A DNA stretch of 64,000 bases from Novosphingobium olei (lineage in GTDB: Bacteria > Pseudomonadota > Alphaproteobacteria > Sphingomonadales > Sphingomonadaceae). Positions 9,442-18,584 of the stretch are shown here, piece by piece (the first letter of the stretch is position 1; every line of letters starts with the position of its first letter). The position numbers and the translations under genes are program-made. Where the stretch lies: NCBI RefSeq assembly GCF_012927405.1, contig NZ_JABBGM010000001.1, positions 502,001 to 566,000 on the forward strand, written 5' to 3'. The notes beneath the pieces are model-generated. The model was not told the DNA's origin and did not search any database. It saw only the letters and a list, made by a program, of their open reading frames with translations.

Positions 9442-10239
9442 ATGCACATCCTTCAGTTCGGTTGCGGCAATATGGGCGGCGCCATGCTCGCCGGGTGGCT
9501 GGCAGGCGGGTTGGCGCCAGACACTTTCACCGTGGTCGATCCGTTTCTGGAAAGCGCGCCTGATGGCGTGCGACTGCTGCGCGCCGCGCCGGAGGGTGAA
9601 GCACCGGGCGATGTCGTGCTGCTGGGCTTCAAGCCGCAGCAATTTGCCGAGGCCATTGCCGCCGTGGCCCCGCATGTCGGCGCGAACACGCTCGTCCTGT
9701 CGATTCTTGCCGGCGTGGACATGGAAACGCTGCGCGGCGCTTTCCCTGATGCGGGAGCGATCGTCCGGGTCATGCCCAATCTTTCGGTCGCGCTGGGCAA
9801 ATCGCCGATCGCGCTCGTGGGCGATGCCGAAGGAGCCGCGCGCGAGCTGACCGATGCGCTGATGAAACCGCTGGGGCAGGGCGAATGGCTCTCGGGCGAG
9901 GACCAGATGGACCTGGTTACCGCGCTGGCGGGATCGGGTCCGGCGTTCGTCTACCGCTTCATCGATGCGCTGGCGCAGGGCGCGGCCGATCTGGGGCTTC
10001 CGCGCGAGCAGGCCGATCGGCTGGCGCTGGCCATGGTAGAAGGTGCGGCGCTGCTGGCGGCCCAATCGCCCCACGCGCCGGGCGAGCTTGCGCGCCGTGT
10101 CGCGAGCCCAGGCGGCACGACGCAAAAAGGCCTCGACGTGCTCGATGCGGACGAGCGGATGCTGCGCCTGATGCAGGACACGTTGCGCGCGGCGCGGGAT
10201 CGCAGCGCAGAGATGACCCGCGAAGCCCGCAAATCCTGA
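9442..10239 (+). CDS. proC: Pyrroline-5-carboxylate reductase
   Basis: Last step of proline synthesis: NAD(P)H reduction of pyrroline-5-carboxylate. The N-terminal Rossmann motif is FGCGNMGGAMLAGW, followed by LLGFKPQQF and VRVMPNLSVALGKSPIAL. The C-terminal dimer domain has the ProC signature ALAGSGPAFVYRFIDALAQGA and LARRVASPGGTTQKGL. ATG 9442 (265 residues) is preferred because AGGA (9431-9434) lies seven bases before it; the ATG at 9424 would add six residues and overlap the YbjN gene. proB is 3.3 kb downstream, so the pathway genes are near but not contiguous. Confidence 0.95.
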   Translation: MHILQFGCGNMGGAMLAGWLAGGLAPDTFTVVDPFLESAPDGVRLLRAAPEGEAPGDVVLLGFKPQQFAEAIAAVAPHVGANTLVLSILAGVDMETLRGAFPDAGAIVRVMPNLSVALGKSPIALVGDAEGAARELTDALMKPLGQGEWLSGEDQMDLVTALAGSGPAFVYRFIDALAQGAADLGLPREQADRLALAMVEGAALLAAQSPHAPGELARRVASPGGTTQKGLDVLDADERMLRLMQDTLRAARDRSAEMTREARKS

Positions 10240-10295
10240 CCGGATTCCGAAAGGCTGATTTACAATTTGTCACAAAGGCAGGGCTCCGGTTTCGC

Positions 10296-10324
10296 TTGAA
10301 ACCCGGGCCCCCAAGCGCGATATT
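10296..10324 (+). promoter_or_regulatory. Candidate sigma-70 promoter for the Bax-inhibitor gene
   Basis: TTGAAA (10296-10301) and GATATT (10319-10324) are separated by 17 bases, 50 bases before the start codon at 10374. This is the best promoter-like pair in the 134-base gap after proC. Confidence 0.45.
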
Positions 10325-10373
10325 CGCATGCATTGGAGCCGATCCCGGTTCCGCATGGAGTGAAACGAGCATT

Positions 10374-11114
10374 ATGGCAAACTGGAACGACCCTCAGCCC
10401 CGGACGGGCTTCGGCGCGTCTCCGAGCCTTTCGGGCGCCACCAGCCGCAGCGAGGTCTTCGACGCGGGCCTGCGGCGCTACATGCTGTCGATCTACAACT
10501 ACATGGCCTCGGGCATTCTGCTTTCGGGCATCGTTGCGCTGCTGTTCGCCACGACTGGCGCCGCGGCCGCGGTGTTCGGCACCCCGCTGCGCTGGCTAGT
10601 GGCGCTGGCGCCGCTCGCCTTCGTCATGATCATGAGCTTCGGCATCAACCGCCTGTCGACCAACGCGGTGCGCGGCCTGTTCTGGGCGTTCAGCGTGGTG
10701 ATGGGCATGAGCCTGTCTTCGATCTTCTTCGTCTACACCGGTCCTTCGATCGCGGCGACGTTCTTCGCCACGGCGGGCGCCTTCGCTGGCCTTAGCCTTT
10801 TTGGCTACACCACGAAGAAGAGCCTGTCGGGCATGGGCACGTTCCTGATCATGGGCCTGTTCGGGATCCTGATCGCATCGCTGATCAACATCTTCCTGCA
10901 GTCGCCGGGTCTTGCCTGGGGCATCAGCTTCCTGGGCGTGCTGATCTTCGCGGGCCTGACCGCCTACGATACCCAGCGCCTTAAGGACCAGTATGCCTAT
11001 CTTGCCGGCACCGATTTTGCTGGCAAGGCGGTGGTGATGGGTGCGCTGACGCTGTACCTCGACTTCATCAACATGTTCACCTTCCTGCTGCAGTTCATGG
11101 GCGATCGTCGCTGA
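10374..11114 (+). CDS. Bax inhibitor-1/YccA family membrane protein
   Basis: A 246-residue inner-membrane protein with seven hydrophobic segments and a short polar N terminus. YMLSIYNYMASGILLSG is a typical start of the first membrane helix, and the UPF0005/BI-1 signature is seen in GLTAYDTQRLKDQY and LYLDFINMFTFLLQFMGDRR at the C terminus. Relatives include YccA, an FtsH modulator, and BsYetJ, a pH-dependent calcium leak channel; which applies here is unknown. Codons upstream of 10374 do not look coding. A strong terminator follows at 11143. Confidence 0.92.
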   Translation: MANWNDPQPRTGFGASPSLSGATSRSEVFDAGLRRYMLSIYNYMASGILLSGIVALLFATTGAAAAVFGTPLRWLVALAPLAFVMIMSFGINRLSTNAVRGLFWAFSVVMGMSLSSIFFVYTGPSIAATFFATAGAFAGLSLFGYTTKKSLSGMGTFLIMGLFGILIASLINIFLQSPGLAWGISFLGVLIFAGLTAYDTQRLKDQYAYLAGTDFAGKAVVMGALTLYLDFINMFTFLLQFMGDRR

Positions 11115-11142
11115 TCGTTCGGGATTAACGCACAGGTTTGCG

Positions 11143-11178
11143 ATGCCCGGTTGGCCCTGAAAGCCGGCCGGGCATTTT
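11143..11178 (+). terminator. Rho-independent terminator
   Basis: A 13-base-pair stem (11143-11155 with 11163-11175, two G-U pairs) around the loop CCTGAAA is followed by TTT. It lies 29 bases after the Bax-inhibitor gene. Confidence 0.8.
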
Positions 11179-11275
11179 CATTGCTGGACAATGCCGCTAT
11201 CGTCGCTGTTCAGTCTGGAGAAAGTCCCAACGGTTCATGGCGTTACGTCGTAGCGGGGATCTCGGGGGAGTGTTG

Positions 11276-12058
11276 ATGTCGAATTCGAAGCGCCTTGGGG
11301 TGCTGTTCCGTCCAGTACCGTTCATCGCAGCGACTTCGCTCGCCGTCTTGCTGGCATCGTGCGCCAAGCCGCCGCCTCCACCGCCGCCGCCTCCACCGCC
11401 GCCCAAGGTCGTGGTGATCCCGCCCAAGCCGATGCCGCCCAACGGTGCGAGCAACAATCTCGACATTCCGCCGGTCGATGCGCTCGGCCTTCGCCAGTCG
11501 GTCAACCGCAACATCAGCCCGGCCCAGGCGTTGTGGAACCTGCGTTCGGCTTACAACGTCGCGGCGCTGAACTGCAGCGCGCCCAAGCACGCTGACATCC
11601 TGGTGCGCTATCGCGCCTTCCTGACCAGCAACGCCAAAGTGCTGACGGCCGCCAACAAGACGGTCGATGCGGAATTCCGCAAGAAGTACGGCGCCAAGTT
11701 CGTCGCTCCGCGCGAAGCGTACATGACTTCAGTCTACAACCACTTTGCGTTGCCGCCGACGCTGTCGGACTTCTGTGATGCGGTGCTGGCGGTCAGCCGT
11801 GATGGCGTGGCCGTCAAGCCGGCAGATCTCGAGAGCTTCGCGGCGGTGAACCTGCCAAACATCGAGGTGGTGTTCGACGACTTCTATCGCCGGTACGAGA
11901 AGTATCGCGCCGATCTGGCGACCTGGCAGTCGCAATATGGCCAGACCGCTGCGGGGCAGACCAGCACTGGCGGGGGAATGGGATCGCCGTCTGCATCTTC
12001 CGCGCCCGCGATCGTGCTGCCGACCGTGCAGGCGGGGGCAGGGACTGGCGCCTTCTGA
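11276..12058 (+). CDS. Polyproline lipoprotein of unknown function
   Basis: A 260-residue predicted lipoprotein. The signal peptide ends in lipobox LASC with the lipidated Cys at 29. An uninterrupted run of 12 Pro (11369-11404) and further Pro/Lys/Val segments follow immediately, probably an extended spacer across the periplasm. The remaining 200 residues look helical, with conserved-looking [20 protein letters not shown] and [27 protein letters not shown] (11264-11270) selects ATG 11276 over two upstream in-frame ATGs. I do not recognise the globular domain. The polyproline run would demand EF-P for translation. Confidence 0.8.
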   Translation: MSNSKRLGVLFRPVPFIAATSLAVLLASCAKPPPPPPPPPPPPKVVVIPPKPMPPNGASNNLDIPPVDALGLRQSVNRNISPAQALWNLRSAYNVAALNCSAPKHADILVRYRAFLTSNAKVLTAANKTVDAEFRKKYGAKFVAPREAYMTSVYNHFALPPTLSDFCDAVLAVSRDGVAVKPADLESFAAVNLPNIEVVFDDFYRRYEKYRADLATWQSQYGQTAAGQTSTGGGMGSPSASSAPAIVLPTVQAGAGTGAF

Positions 12059-12168
12059 ACCTTCGGCGGCGAATTTTGTTCTTGGCAAGGGCTTGGCGCC
12101 TGCGCTAAGGGCCGCGCTCCCGAACGGCGCTTCGTCCTGCGAGGCTTCGAGAGGGTTGATACTGGAAC

Positions 12169-12244
<76 letters not shown>

Positions 12245-12254
12245 GATCCTGAAA

Positions 12255-12280
12255 GGCCGCCGGTCTTCCGGCGGCCTTTT
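12255..12280 (+). terminator. Rho-independent terminator after tRNA-Ala
   Basis: A perfect 9-base-pair stem GGCCGCCGG/CCGGCGGCC (12255-12263 with 12268-12276), tetraloop TCTT, then TTTT. It starts 11 bases after the tRNA end. Confidence 0.9.
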
Positions 12281-12356
12281 CGCTTTTGCCGATGCGCCTT
12301 GCAGACCCGAGCGCCCCGGCGCAAGTTACCGTCTCTCGCTTCGGATTGCCCAGCCC

Positions 12357-13418
12357 ATGCATTTTCTCGACCAGGCCAAGATCTTCATCCGTTCGGGCGC
12401 GGGCGGACCCGGCGCTGTCAGCTTCCGTCGCGAAAAGTACCTCCAGTACGGCGGCCCTGACGGCGGCAACGGCGGCAAGGGCGGCGACATCGTGTTCGAG
12501 GCGGTGGCCGGGCTCAACACTCTGATCGATTTCCGCTACACCCAGCATTTCAAGGCGCGGCGCGGGATGGGCGGCGCGGGCAAGAACCGCACCGGCGCTG
12601 GCGGCGATGATCTGGTCATCAAGGTTCCGGTCGGTACGCAAGTGCTCGACGACGATCGCGAGACGGTGCTGCTCGACCTGGTCGAGGCCGGTCAGCGCGA
12701 AGTGCTGCTGCGTGGCGGCGACGGCGGGCGTGGCAACCTGTCGTACAAGACGTCGACCAACCGGGCCCCGCGACAGTGCGGACCGGGCTGGCCGGGCCAG
12801 GAAATGTATGTGTGGCTGCGGCTCAAACTGCTGGCCGATGCCGGGCTCGTCGGGCTGCCCAACGCCGGCAAGTCGACCTTCATCAACCAGGTCACCAATA
12901 CCAAGGCCAAGGTGGGCGCCTATGCCTTTACCACGACCCGGCCGCAGCTCGGCGTGGTCAGCCATCGCAGTCGCGAATTCGTGCTGGCCGACATTCCGGG
13001 CCTGATCGAGGGCGCGGCAGAGGGCGCGGGCATCGGCGATCGCTTCCTGGGGCACATCGAGCGCTGCCGCGTGCTGATCCACCTGATCGACATCCATAGC
13101 GAGACCGATCCGGTCGAGGCGATGCGCATCGTGGAGGGCGAACTCGAAGCCTATGGCGCGGGGCTGGACGAAAAGCCGCGCCTGGTTGCGCTCAACAAGA
13201 TCGACCTTGTCGACAAGGAACTGATCCAGGCGTTCCGCGAGGAGCTGCTCGCGGCAGGGGCAGACGAAGTCTTCCCGATTTCGGGCGCGACCGGGCGGGG
13301 CATCGAAGCGTTGCTCGACGCCGTGCTCGACTATTTGCCCGCCGCGACCGTGACCGAGCGGCCCGATGGGGAAGTCGAGGAAGAGGAAGACCGCAAGCCG
13401 TGGTCGCCGATCGGATGA
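12357..13418 (+). CDS. obgE: GTPase Obg/CgtA
   Basis: Essential ribosome-associated GTPase of late 50S assembly and stress control. The 353 residues start with the Gly-rich Obg domain (1-158, for example [13 protein letters not shown] and [13 protein letters not shown]). The G domain follows: G1 GLPNAGKST (166-174), switch [11 protein letters not shown]3 DIPG (212-215) and NKID near 282. The tail ([15 protein letters not shown]) is short and acidic. In many bacteria obgE follows rplU-rpmA; here it follows a tRNA and terminator, so it should have its own promoter in 12281-12356. Confidence 0.97.
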   Translation: MHFLDQAKIFIRSGAGGPGAVSFRREKYLQYGGPDGGNGGKGGDIVFEAVAGLNTLIDFRYTQHFKARRGMGGAGKNRTGAGGDDLVIKVPVGTQVLDDDRETVLLDLVEAGQREVLLRGGDGGRGNLSYKTSTNRAPRQCGPGWPGQEMYVWLRLKLLADAGLVGLPNAGKSTFINQVTNTKAKVGAYAFTTTRPQLGVVSHRSREFVLADIPGLIEGAAEGAGIGDRFLGHIERCRVLIHLIDIHSETDPVEAMRIVEGELEAYGAGLDEKPRLVALNKIDLVDKELIQAFREELLAAGADEVFPISGATGRGIEALLDAVLDYLPAATVTERPDGEVEEEEDRKPWSPIG

Positions 13419-13553
13419 AGCGCTCCACCTGCTGCTTGGCCAGGTGATCCGGCCAGTAATGCATCGCGGTGGGCAGCGTTCGTCGGGACGTGCCCTGCGC
13501 GGCCCGAACCGCCCTTCACCTTGTGCCACAATTCACCTAAGCCCCGTGCGGCC

Positions 13554-14687
13554 ATGACCATCCACCAGCTCGCAGACCTAGCCGATTCCGCCGCCTGTCC
13601 CCGTCTCGTGGTCAAGGTCGGGTCGGCGCTGCTCGTGGGCAAGGATGGCGCACCGCGCCGCGAGTGGTTGACTGCGCTGGTGGGCGAGATCGCGGCCATG
13701 CGGGCGCGCGGCCAGGAAGTGATCGTCGTGTCTTCGGGCGCGATTGCACTCGGCGCGCGCAGGCTCGGCCTGGCGAAGGGCGGTCGGGGCAGCCTTTCGG
13801 ATGCGCAAGCCGCTGCTGCGGTTGGGCAGATCGCGCTGGCCGGGCTCTGGGCCGAGCTGCTGGCGGCCCACGGCCTGACGGCCGCGCAGGTCCTGCTGAC
13901 GCTCGAGGATCTGGAGGACCGGCGCCGCTATCTGAACGTGACGGCAACGCTGGGCACATTGCTGGCGGCTGGTGCCGTCCCGGTGATCAACGAGAACGAC
14001 ACCGTTGCGACGCAGGAAATCCGCTTCGGCGACAACGACCGGCTGGCAGCGCGCGTGGGGCAGGCCGCTGCGGCAAAGGGCGTACTGCTGCTTTCGGACA
14101 TCGACGGGCTGTACGACCGCGATCCGCGCCAGCCGGGCGCGGTGCGGATCCCGGTAGTGCGCGGCGTTACGGCCGACATTCATGCGATGGCGACGGGCGG
14201 CTCGTCCTCCGGCCTCGGCTCAGGCGGCATGACCAGCAAGCTCCAGGCGGCCGAGATCGCCGAACTGGCGGGCATGGCGCTGGCCATCATCGACGGGCAG
14301 CCGCTTCTGCCAGTGGCGACGGCGCTGGAGTCCGATCGGGGCACCCTGTTCGTACCGCGCGGGCGAAAGCGGGCGCGCAAGGCCTGGCTCGGCGGCCGGA
14401 TGCGCCTGCGCGGCGCGGTCCATGTCGATGCAGGCGCTGCGGCTGCACTGGGGCGGGGATCGAGCCTGCTTGCCGCGGGTGTGCGCGCGGTCGACGGGGA
14501 TTTCGAGCGGGGCGATGCGATCGCGGTGCTCGGCCCCGACGGGACCACGCTGGCGCGGGGGCTGAGCGAATACGACGCCGCCGAATGCGCCCGGATCATG
14601 GGCCACCACAGCCGCGAGCACGAGGACATTCTTGGTTATGCCCCCCGTTCCGCGCTGATTCACCGCGACCAGTTGGTCCTGATCTGA
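13554..14687 (+). CDS. proB: Glutamate 5-kinase
   Basis: ATP-dependent phosphorylation of glutamate, the first step of proline synthesis. The 377 residues from ATG 13554 show the amino-acid-kinase fold: LVVKVGSALLV, VIVVSSGAIALGARRLGL, PVINENDTVATQEIRFGDND and the GGMTSKLQAAEIA substrate loop. A C-terminal PUA domain (about 280-370) ends with IMGHHSREHEDILGY. An in-frame ATG at 13521 would add 11 residues; the later start fits the family better. The next gene overlaps its stop by one base. Confidence 0.95.
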   Translation: MTIHQLADLADSAACPRLVVKVGSALLVGKDGAPRREWLTALVGEIAAMRARGQEVIVVSSGAIALGARRLGLAKGGRGSLSDAQAAAAVGQIALAGLWAELLAAHGLTAAQVLLTLEDLEDRRRYLNVTATLGTLLAAGAVPVINENDTVATQEIRFGDNDRLAARVGQAAAAKGVLLLSDIDGLYDRDPRQPGAVRIPVVRGVTADIHAMATGGSSSGLGSGGMTSKLQAAEIAELAGMALAIIDGQPLLPVATALESDRGTLFVPRGRKRARKAWLGGRMRLRGAVHVDAGAAAALGRGSSLLAAGVRAVDGDFERGDAIAVLGPDGTTLARGLSEYDAAECARIMGHHSREHEDILGYAPRSALIHRDQLVLI

Positions 14688-15604
14688 TGGGAGCAGACCT
14701 GCTGGCGGTAACCGGCGCGACAGGGTTCGTCGGGCAGGCGGTGCTCGACCTGGCACAGCGGCGCGGGCTCGAGGTGAGGGCGCTGGCCCGGCGCCCGCAG
14801 GAACCGCGCGCCGGGGTGGAATGGGTGCAGGGCGATCTGGCCGACAAGGCTGCGCTGCGGCGGCTGTTCGGCCGGGCGACGGTAGTGGTGCACATCGCCG
14901 GCGTGGTGAACGCGCCCGATGCGGCTGGCTTCGAGGCAGGAAACGTCACGGGGACGATGAACGTGATCGAGACCGCGCTGCGTGTGGGCGTTCCACGGCT
15001 GGTCCATGTCTCGTCGCTTTCGGCGCGCGAGCCGCAGCTTTCGCTGTATGGCGCCAGCAAGCTGAAGGGCGAGCGACTGGTAAAGGCGGCGCCGCTCGAT
15101 TGGACGGTGGTGCGCCCGCCTGCGGTCTACGGCCCGCGCGATACCGAGATGCTCGAGCTGTTCCGGCTGGCGCGCAAGGGCTTCATGCCTTTGCCGCCCG
15201 AGGGACGACTGTCGATCATCCACGTGAACGATCTGGCAAGGCTGTTGCTTGCGCTGTTGCCGCCCGGCGAAGACGTCACCGGCCGGGTGTTCGAGCCCGA
15301 TGATGGACAGCCGGGCGGATGGACCCATCATTCGCTGGCAAAAGCGATCGGCGTTGCGGTGGGGCGGCGCGTGACGCCGATGTCGCTGCCACCTGGCCTG
15401 CTCCGCTTCGGCGCCCGGGCGGATCGCTTCTTCCGCAAGGACAAGGCCAAGCTGACCGAGGACCGGGTCGGATACATGTGCCATCCCGACTGGCTTGCGG
15501 GTGAGAGCAACCAGCCGCCCGAGGCGCTGTGGCGCGCCAAGGTCGAGACGAGGATGGGCCTTCACGCGACGGCGGCCTGGTATCGCGAAGCGGGCTGGCT
15601 CTAA
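14687..15604 (+). CDS. NAD-dependent epimerase/dehydratase family protein (extended SDR)
   Basis: A 305-residue protein with the N-terminal NAD-binding motif TGATGFVG and the active-site pair in YGASKLKGE. VVRPPAVYGPRD is typical of extended SDRs. The start ATG shares one base with the proB stop. The closest look is to the NAD(P)H-binding epimerases or complex I NDUFA9-like proteins that are often near obgE/proB in sphingomonads; the substrate cannot be read from sequence. No membrane segment is evident. Confidence 0.8.
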   Translation: MGADLLAVTGATGFVGQAVLDLAQRRGLEVRALARRPQEPRAGVEWVQGDLADKAALRRLFGRATVVVHIAGVVNAPDAAGFEAGNVTGTMNVIETALRVGVPRLVHVSSLSAREPQLSLYGASKLKGERLVKAAPLDWTVVRPPAVYGPRDTEMLELFRLARKGFMPLPPEGRLSIIHVNDLARLLLALLPPGEDVTGRVFEPDDGQPGGWTHHSLAKAIGVAVGRRVTPMSLPPGLLRFGARADRFFRKDKAKLTEDRVGYMCHPDWLAGESNQPPEALWRAKVETRMGLHATAAWYREAGWL

Positions 15605-15724
15605 GGCCGGCTCTTGCCCTTCGGTACATCAGGAATCACCCGAGGTTACAATTTCAGACTAATTCGTTCCTATTCGCCATTCCTGCAACGAGGATCGCAA
15701 CTCGTCAGCAGGGACCAACCGGCC

Positions 15725-17158
15725 GTGGCAAACAACCAGGAATTGCAGCAGCGCATCGAATTCTATGAGTTGGAGCGCAACCGGGGTAGCTTCGCGCGCC
15801 TCGGCGCCGTGATCGCGCGGTCGGTCGATCAGGGCCTAGCAAAATTCTACGAGAAGCTGTCGAGCACGCCGGCGCTGTCAGGCTTCTTTTCCTCGCAGCA
15901 GAAGATCGACTACGCGCGGAACGCCCAGCGCGACCATTGGGTAAAGCTGTTCGAACACGGGATCGACCAGGCCTATTTCGAGCGCGCCAATCACATCGGC
16001 ATGACGCATGCGCGCATTGGCCTTGCCCCGCAGTGGTACATCGGCGGCTATGCGCTGATCTTGGAGCATCTGATCGAGAGCATGGCGCTGCGCGGAATCC
16101 GCCGCTTCCTTCCCGGGCAAAGGCGGCTGGCGCGCGATACGGCGGCGCTGGTCAAGGCGGCGATGATCGACATGGACCTGGCGCTGTCGACCTACTTCGC
16201 CAAGGCCGAGCAAAACACGCGAGAGATCGTCCTGGGCCAGATGGGTAGCGCATTGCGCTCGCTCGCGGTCGGCAATCTCACCACCCGGATGAGCGGGCTG
16301 CCCGCCGATTACCGGCAGGCCGAAGAGGATTTCAACGCTGCCGTCGCGCAGTTGGCCCAGACGCTGGGCATCGTGGCGGCGAGCAGCGGAAGCATCGCCA
16401 ATGGGACCGAGGAAATCCGCGCGGCATCCGAAAACCTCGCCAGCCGTACCGAACGGCAGGCCGACAGCGTCCAGCAATGCGCGGCCGCGATCGGTTCGCT
16501 GTCCCGTGCGCTCGCAGAAAGTTCGGAGGCCATGGCCGCGCTGCGCAAGTCGGCGGGCGAGACCGAGCGGCAGGCCACAGAGGGTCGCACGGCGGTGGGC
16601 CAGGCGGTGAGCGCGATGGACGATGCCCAGCGCAGCGCGCAGGAAGTGGTCCAGATTGCCGAGATCATCGACGGAATCGCGTTCCAGACCAACCTACTCG
16701 CGCTGAATGCCGGGGTGGAAGCGGCCCGTGTCGGCGAGGTTGGCCGCGGCTTCGCGGTGGTGGCCAATGAAGTCCGGGCGCTCGCCCAGCGATCCGGCGA
16801 AGCCGCCGAAAGCATCAAGAAGCTGCTTTCCACCAGCCGCGAGCAGGTCGACCGTGGTGCCGAGCTGGTGAAGAGCGCGGGTGGCATGCTGCATGGCATC
16901 ATCGGCCGCGTGACTGATATCAGCGGGGCTGTTTCGGACGCGGCAAGCCTGACGCAGGAGCAGGCGGAAAACGCGGCGCAGGTCGATCGCGCGATCGCCG
17001 AAATGGACCTGATGACGCAGCAGAACGCTGCGATGGTGGAGCAGACGGCCGCCGCGACGAGGAGCATGGCGGAAACATCGCGCAACCTTGCCGGCGCAGT
17101 GGCGCGGTTCCAGTTCGACGTGCCCGGCGAATTGCGGCTGGAGCGCTACGCCGCCTGA
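15725..17158 (+). CDS. Globin-coupled methyl-accepting chemotaxis-type transducer
   Basis: A 477-residue soluble sensor of the HemAT class. An N-terminal protoglobin domain (about 1-165) contains the segment IGMTHARIGLAPQWYIGGY with the likely haem-ligating His at 95. A HAMP-like linker follows (SLAVGNLTTRMSGL). The methyl-accepting signalling domain has its conserved hairpin tip at about 313-357 (EIIDGIAFQTNLLALNAGVE, GRGFAVVANEVRALAQRS). No transmembrane helix is seen, so it should sense oxygen or another haem ligand in the cytoplasm. GTG 15725 has AGGGA ten bases upstream; an in-frame ATG at 15614 gives a less plausible 37-residue extension. No che genes are nearby. The 3' end overlaps the opposite gene by 13 bases. 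Confidence 0.9.
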   Translation: MANNQELQQRIEFYELERNRGSFARLGAVIARSVDQGLAKFYEKLSSTPALSGFFSSQQKIDYARNAQRDHWVKLFEHGIDQAYFERANHIGMTHARIGLAPQWYIGGYALILEHLIESMALRGIRRFLPGQRRLARDTAALVKAAMIDMDLALSTYFAKAEQNTREIVLGQMGSALRSLAVGNLTTRMSGLPADYRQAEEDFNAAVAQLAQTLGIVAASSGSIANGTEEIRAASENLASRTERQADSVQQCAAAIGSLSRALAESSEAMAALRKSAGETERQATEGRTAVGQAVSAMDDAQRSAQEVVQIAEIIDGIAFQTNLLALNAGVEAARVGEVGRGFAVVANEVRALAQRSGEAAESIKKLLSTSREQVDRGAELVKSAGGMLHGIIGRVTDISGAVSDAASLTQEQAENAAQVDRAIAEMDLMTQQNAAMVEQTAAATRSMAETSRNLAGAVARFQFDVPGELRLERYAA

Positions 17159-18480
17159 TCTGCTTCGGCGTTACTGACAGCGGCCTCGACCATGTCGCGC
17201 AGCGGCAGGCGGGCCTTCATCCGCACGGCGAGCAGCGCTGTACCGCTCACCTTCCGCTGGACGAACAGGGTTTCGGCCGGGGGAAGGTGCCAGCTGGCGC
17301 GATCTTCGAACACCGGCATGGCATGTTCGCGGACCTGTTCGACGAAACGGCGATCGGCGAAATCGAACAGACCGGGCTTGCCCACGTGCGCGAGCAGGAC
17401 GGCGATCATGGCGTCGATCTGCACGCGGTGCTTGCCAAGCTGCAAGTTCGATACGAAGCCTATGTCGAGCAGGGCTTCGCGCAGGGCATCGTGATCGTCT
17501 GCCAGCCCGGCGCGCATCAGCCGCGTGTATGCAGCACTCGTTTCCGGAGCGACCGGGCGTGCCGCCCCGAAATCGAGCAGGACAATCCGGCCAGTATCGG
17601 GCTGCCAGCGATAGTTGGCGAAGTTGGGATCGGTCTGCATGAAGCCGAAGCGAAACAGTTCGCCCAGGACCAGGCCGAGCAGCGCACCCATGGCCTCATC
17701 GCGCTCTTCCTGCGGGGCCTGCGCCAGATCGTCGATCGGGCGGCCGGGCACGAAGTCCATCACCAGCACCTGCCGTCCGGTCAGTTCCTCGATCGGCGAG
17801 GGGACGACGAAACGCCGGTCGTCGGCCAGAAGCCCGCCATAGCGCCGCATCTGAGCGGCCTCGCGCAAGTAGTCGGTTTCCTCGGCCAGCTGGCGCTTCG
17901 CCTCGCTCAGCAGGGGTGCGATATCGAGCCCGGCAGGCAGCAGGCCGGAAAAATGAAGCAGCGTGGCGACGTTGTCGACATCCGCCTCGATGCTTGAGGC
18001 GACGCCCGGATACTGGACCTTCACCGCCACGTCCCGGCCATCGTGCAGTTCCGCCCGATGAACCTGCCCGATCGACGCGGCGGCGAGCGGGATCGGATCG
18101 AAACGCGCAAAGCGCTTGCGCCAATCCGGTCCCCAATGGCCCGAAAGAACCTTTTGGAGCTGGGCGGGCGGCATGAAGTGCGCCGCGTCGCGCAGGCGGG
18201 AAAGGATTTCCGTGAGCTCGGCCGGCAGGACATCCCCGGCATCGAGCGAGATCATCTGTCCGAGCTTCATCGCGGCGCCGCGCAGGCGCGACAGCTGCTC
18301 GGTCACCCGGCCCACGTTGCCGGGGGTGAGCACGAGGCTGGAAAGTTGCGGACGTTCGCCCTTGGCAAGCCTCCGAGCGCCTTCGGCAATCACGCCACCG
18401 GCAAGGCCACCCGCAAGCTGACCGAAGGCTGCGAGCCGCGACAGCCGCGCTGAAGGAACCTTGCGATAGCGATCGGGCAT
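17146..18480 (-). CDS. ABC1/AarF (UbiB-like) atypical kinase family protein
   Basis: A 444-residue protein of the ABC1 family, whose members bind ATP and support ubiquinone metabolism. The family-specific KxGQ motif is seen in GAAMKLGQMISLD, then VLPAELTEILSRLRD, SIGQVHRAELHDGRDVAVKVQYPG (invariant Lys of VKVQ) and TDPNFANYRW plus VLLDFGAARPV (metal-binding DFG-like). UbiB proper carries C-terminal membrane helices; none is evident here, so this is a paralogue rather than a clear UbiB. ATG 18480 with AAGG upstream is preferred to one 13 codons earlier. A striking inverted repeat lies 24-39 bases upstream. Confidence 0.9.
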   Translation of the reverse strand: MPDRYRKVPSARLSRLAAFGQLAGGLAGGVIAEGARRLAKGERPQLSSLVLTPGNVGRVTEQLSRLRGAAMKLGQMISLDAGDVLPAELTEILSRLRDAAHFMPPAQLQKVLSGHWGPDWRKRFARFDPIPLAAASIGQVHRAELHDGRDVAVKVQYPGVASSIEADVDNVATLLHFSGLLPAGLDIAPLLSEAKRQLAEETDYLREAAQMRRYGGLLADDRRFVVPSPIEELTGRQVLVMDFVPGRPIDDLAQAPQEERDEAMGALLGLVLGELFRFGFMQTDPNFANYRWQPDTGRIVLLDFGAARPVAPETSAAYTRLMRAGLADDHDALREALLDIGFVSNLQLGKHRVQIDAMIAVLLAHVGKPGLFDFADRRFVEQVREHAMPVFEDRASWHLPPAETLFVQRKVSGTALLAVRMKARLPLRDMVEAAVSNAEADQAA

Positions 18481-18503
18481 CGGCGCGCCTTGCTGTGCTT
18501 GAC

Positions 18504-18519
18504 TTGTACAATCGTACAA
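18504..18519 (-). promoter_or_regulatory. Perfect inverted repeat TTGTAC-N4-GTACAA upstream of the ABC1 gene
   Basis: A 16-base palindromic site with spacer AATC, in the 104-base gap between the fdhD 3' end and the ABC1-like gene. The same bases also read as an imperfect 8-base direct repeat (TGTACAAT, CGTACAAT). Position and symmetry suit a dimeric repressor, TetR-like in appearance; the regulator is not identified. Confidence 0.5.
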
Positions 18520-18584
18520 TTCTTAATCTGTCGCAACATTACCACAAGCTGACCGATCGGGCGATGGGAGCAACGCGCGATTTG

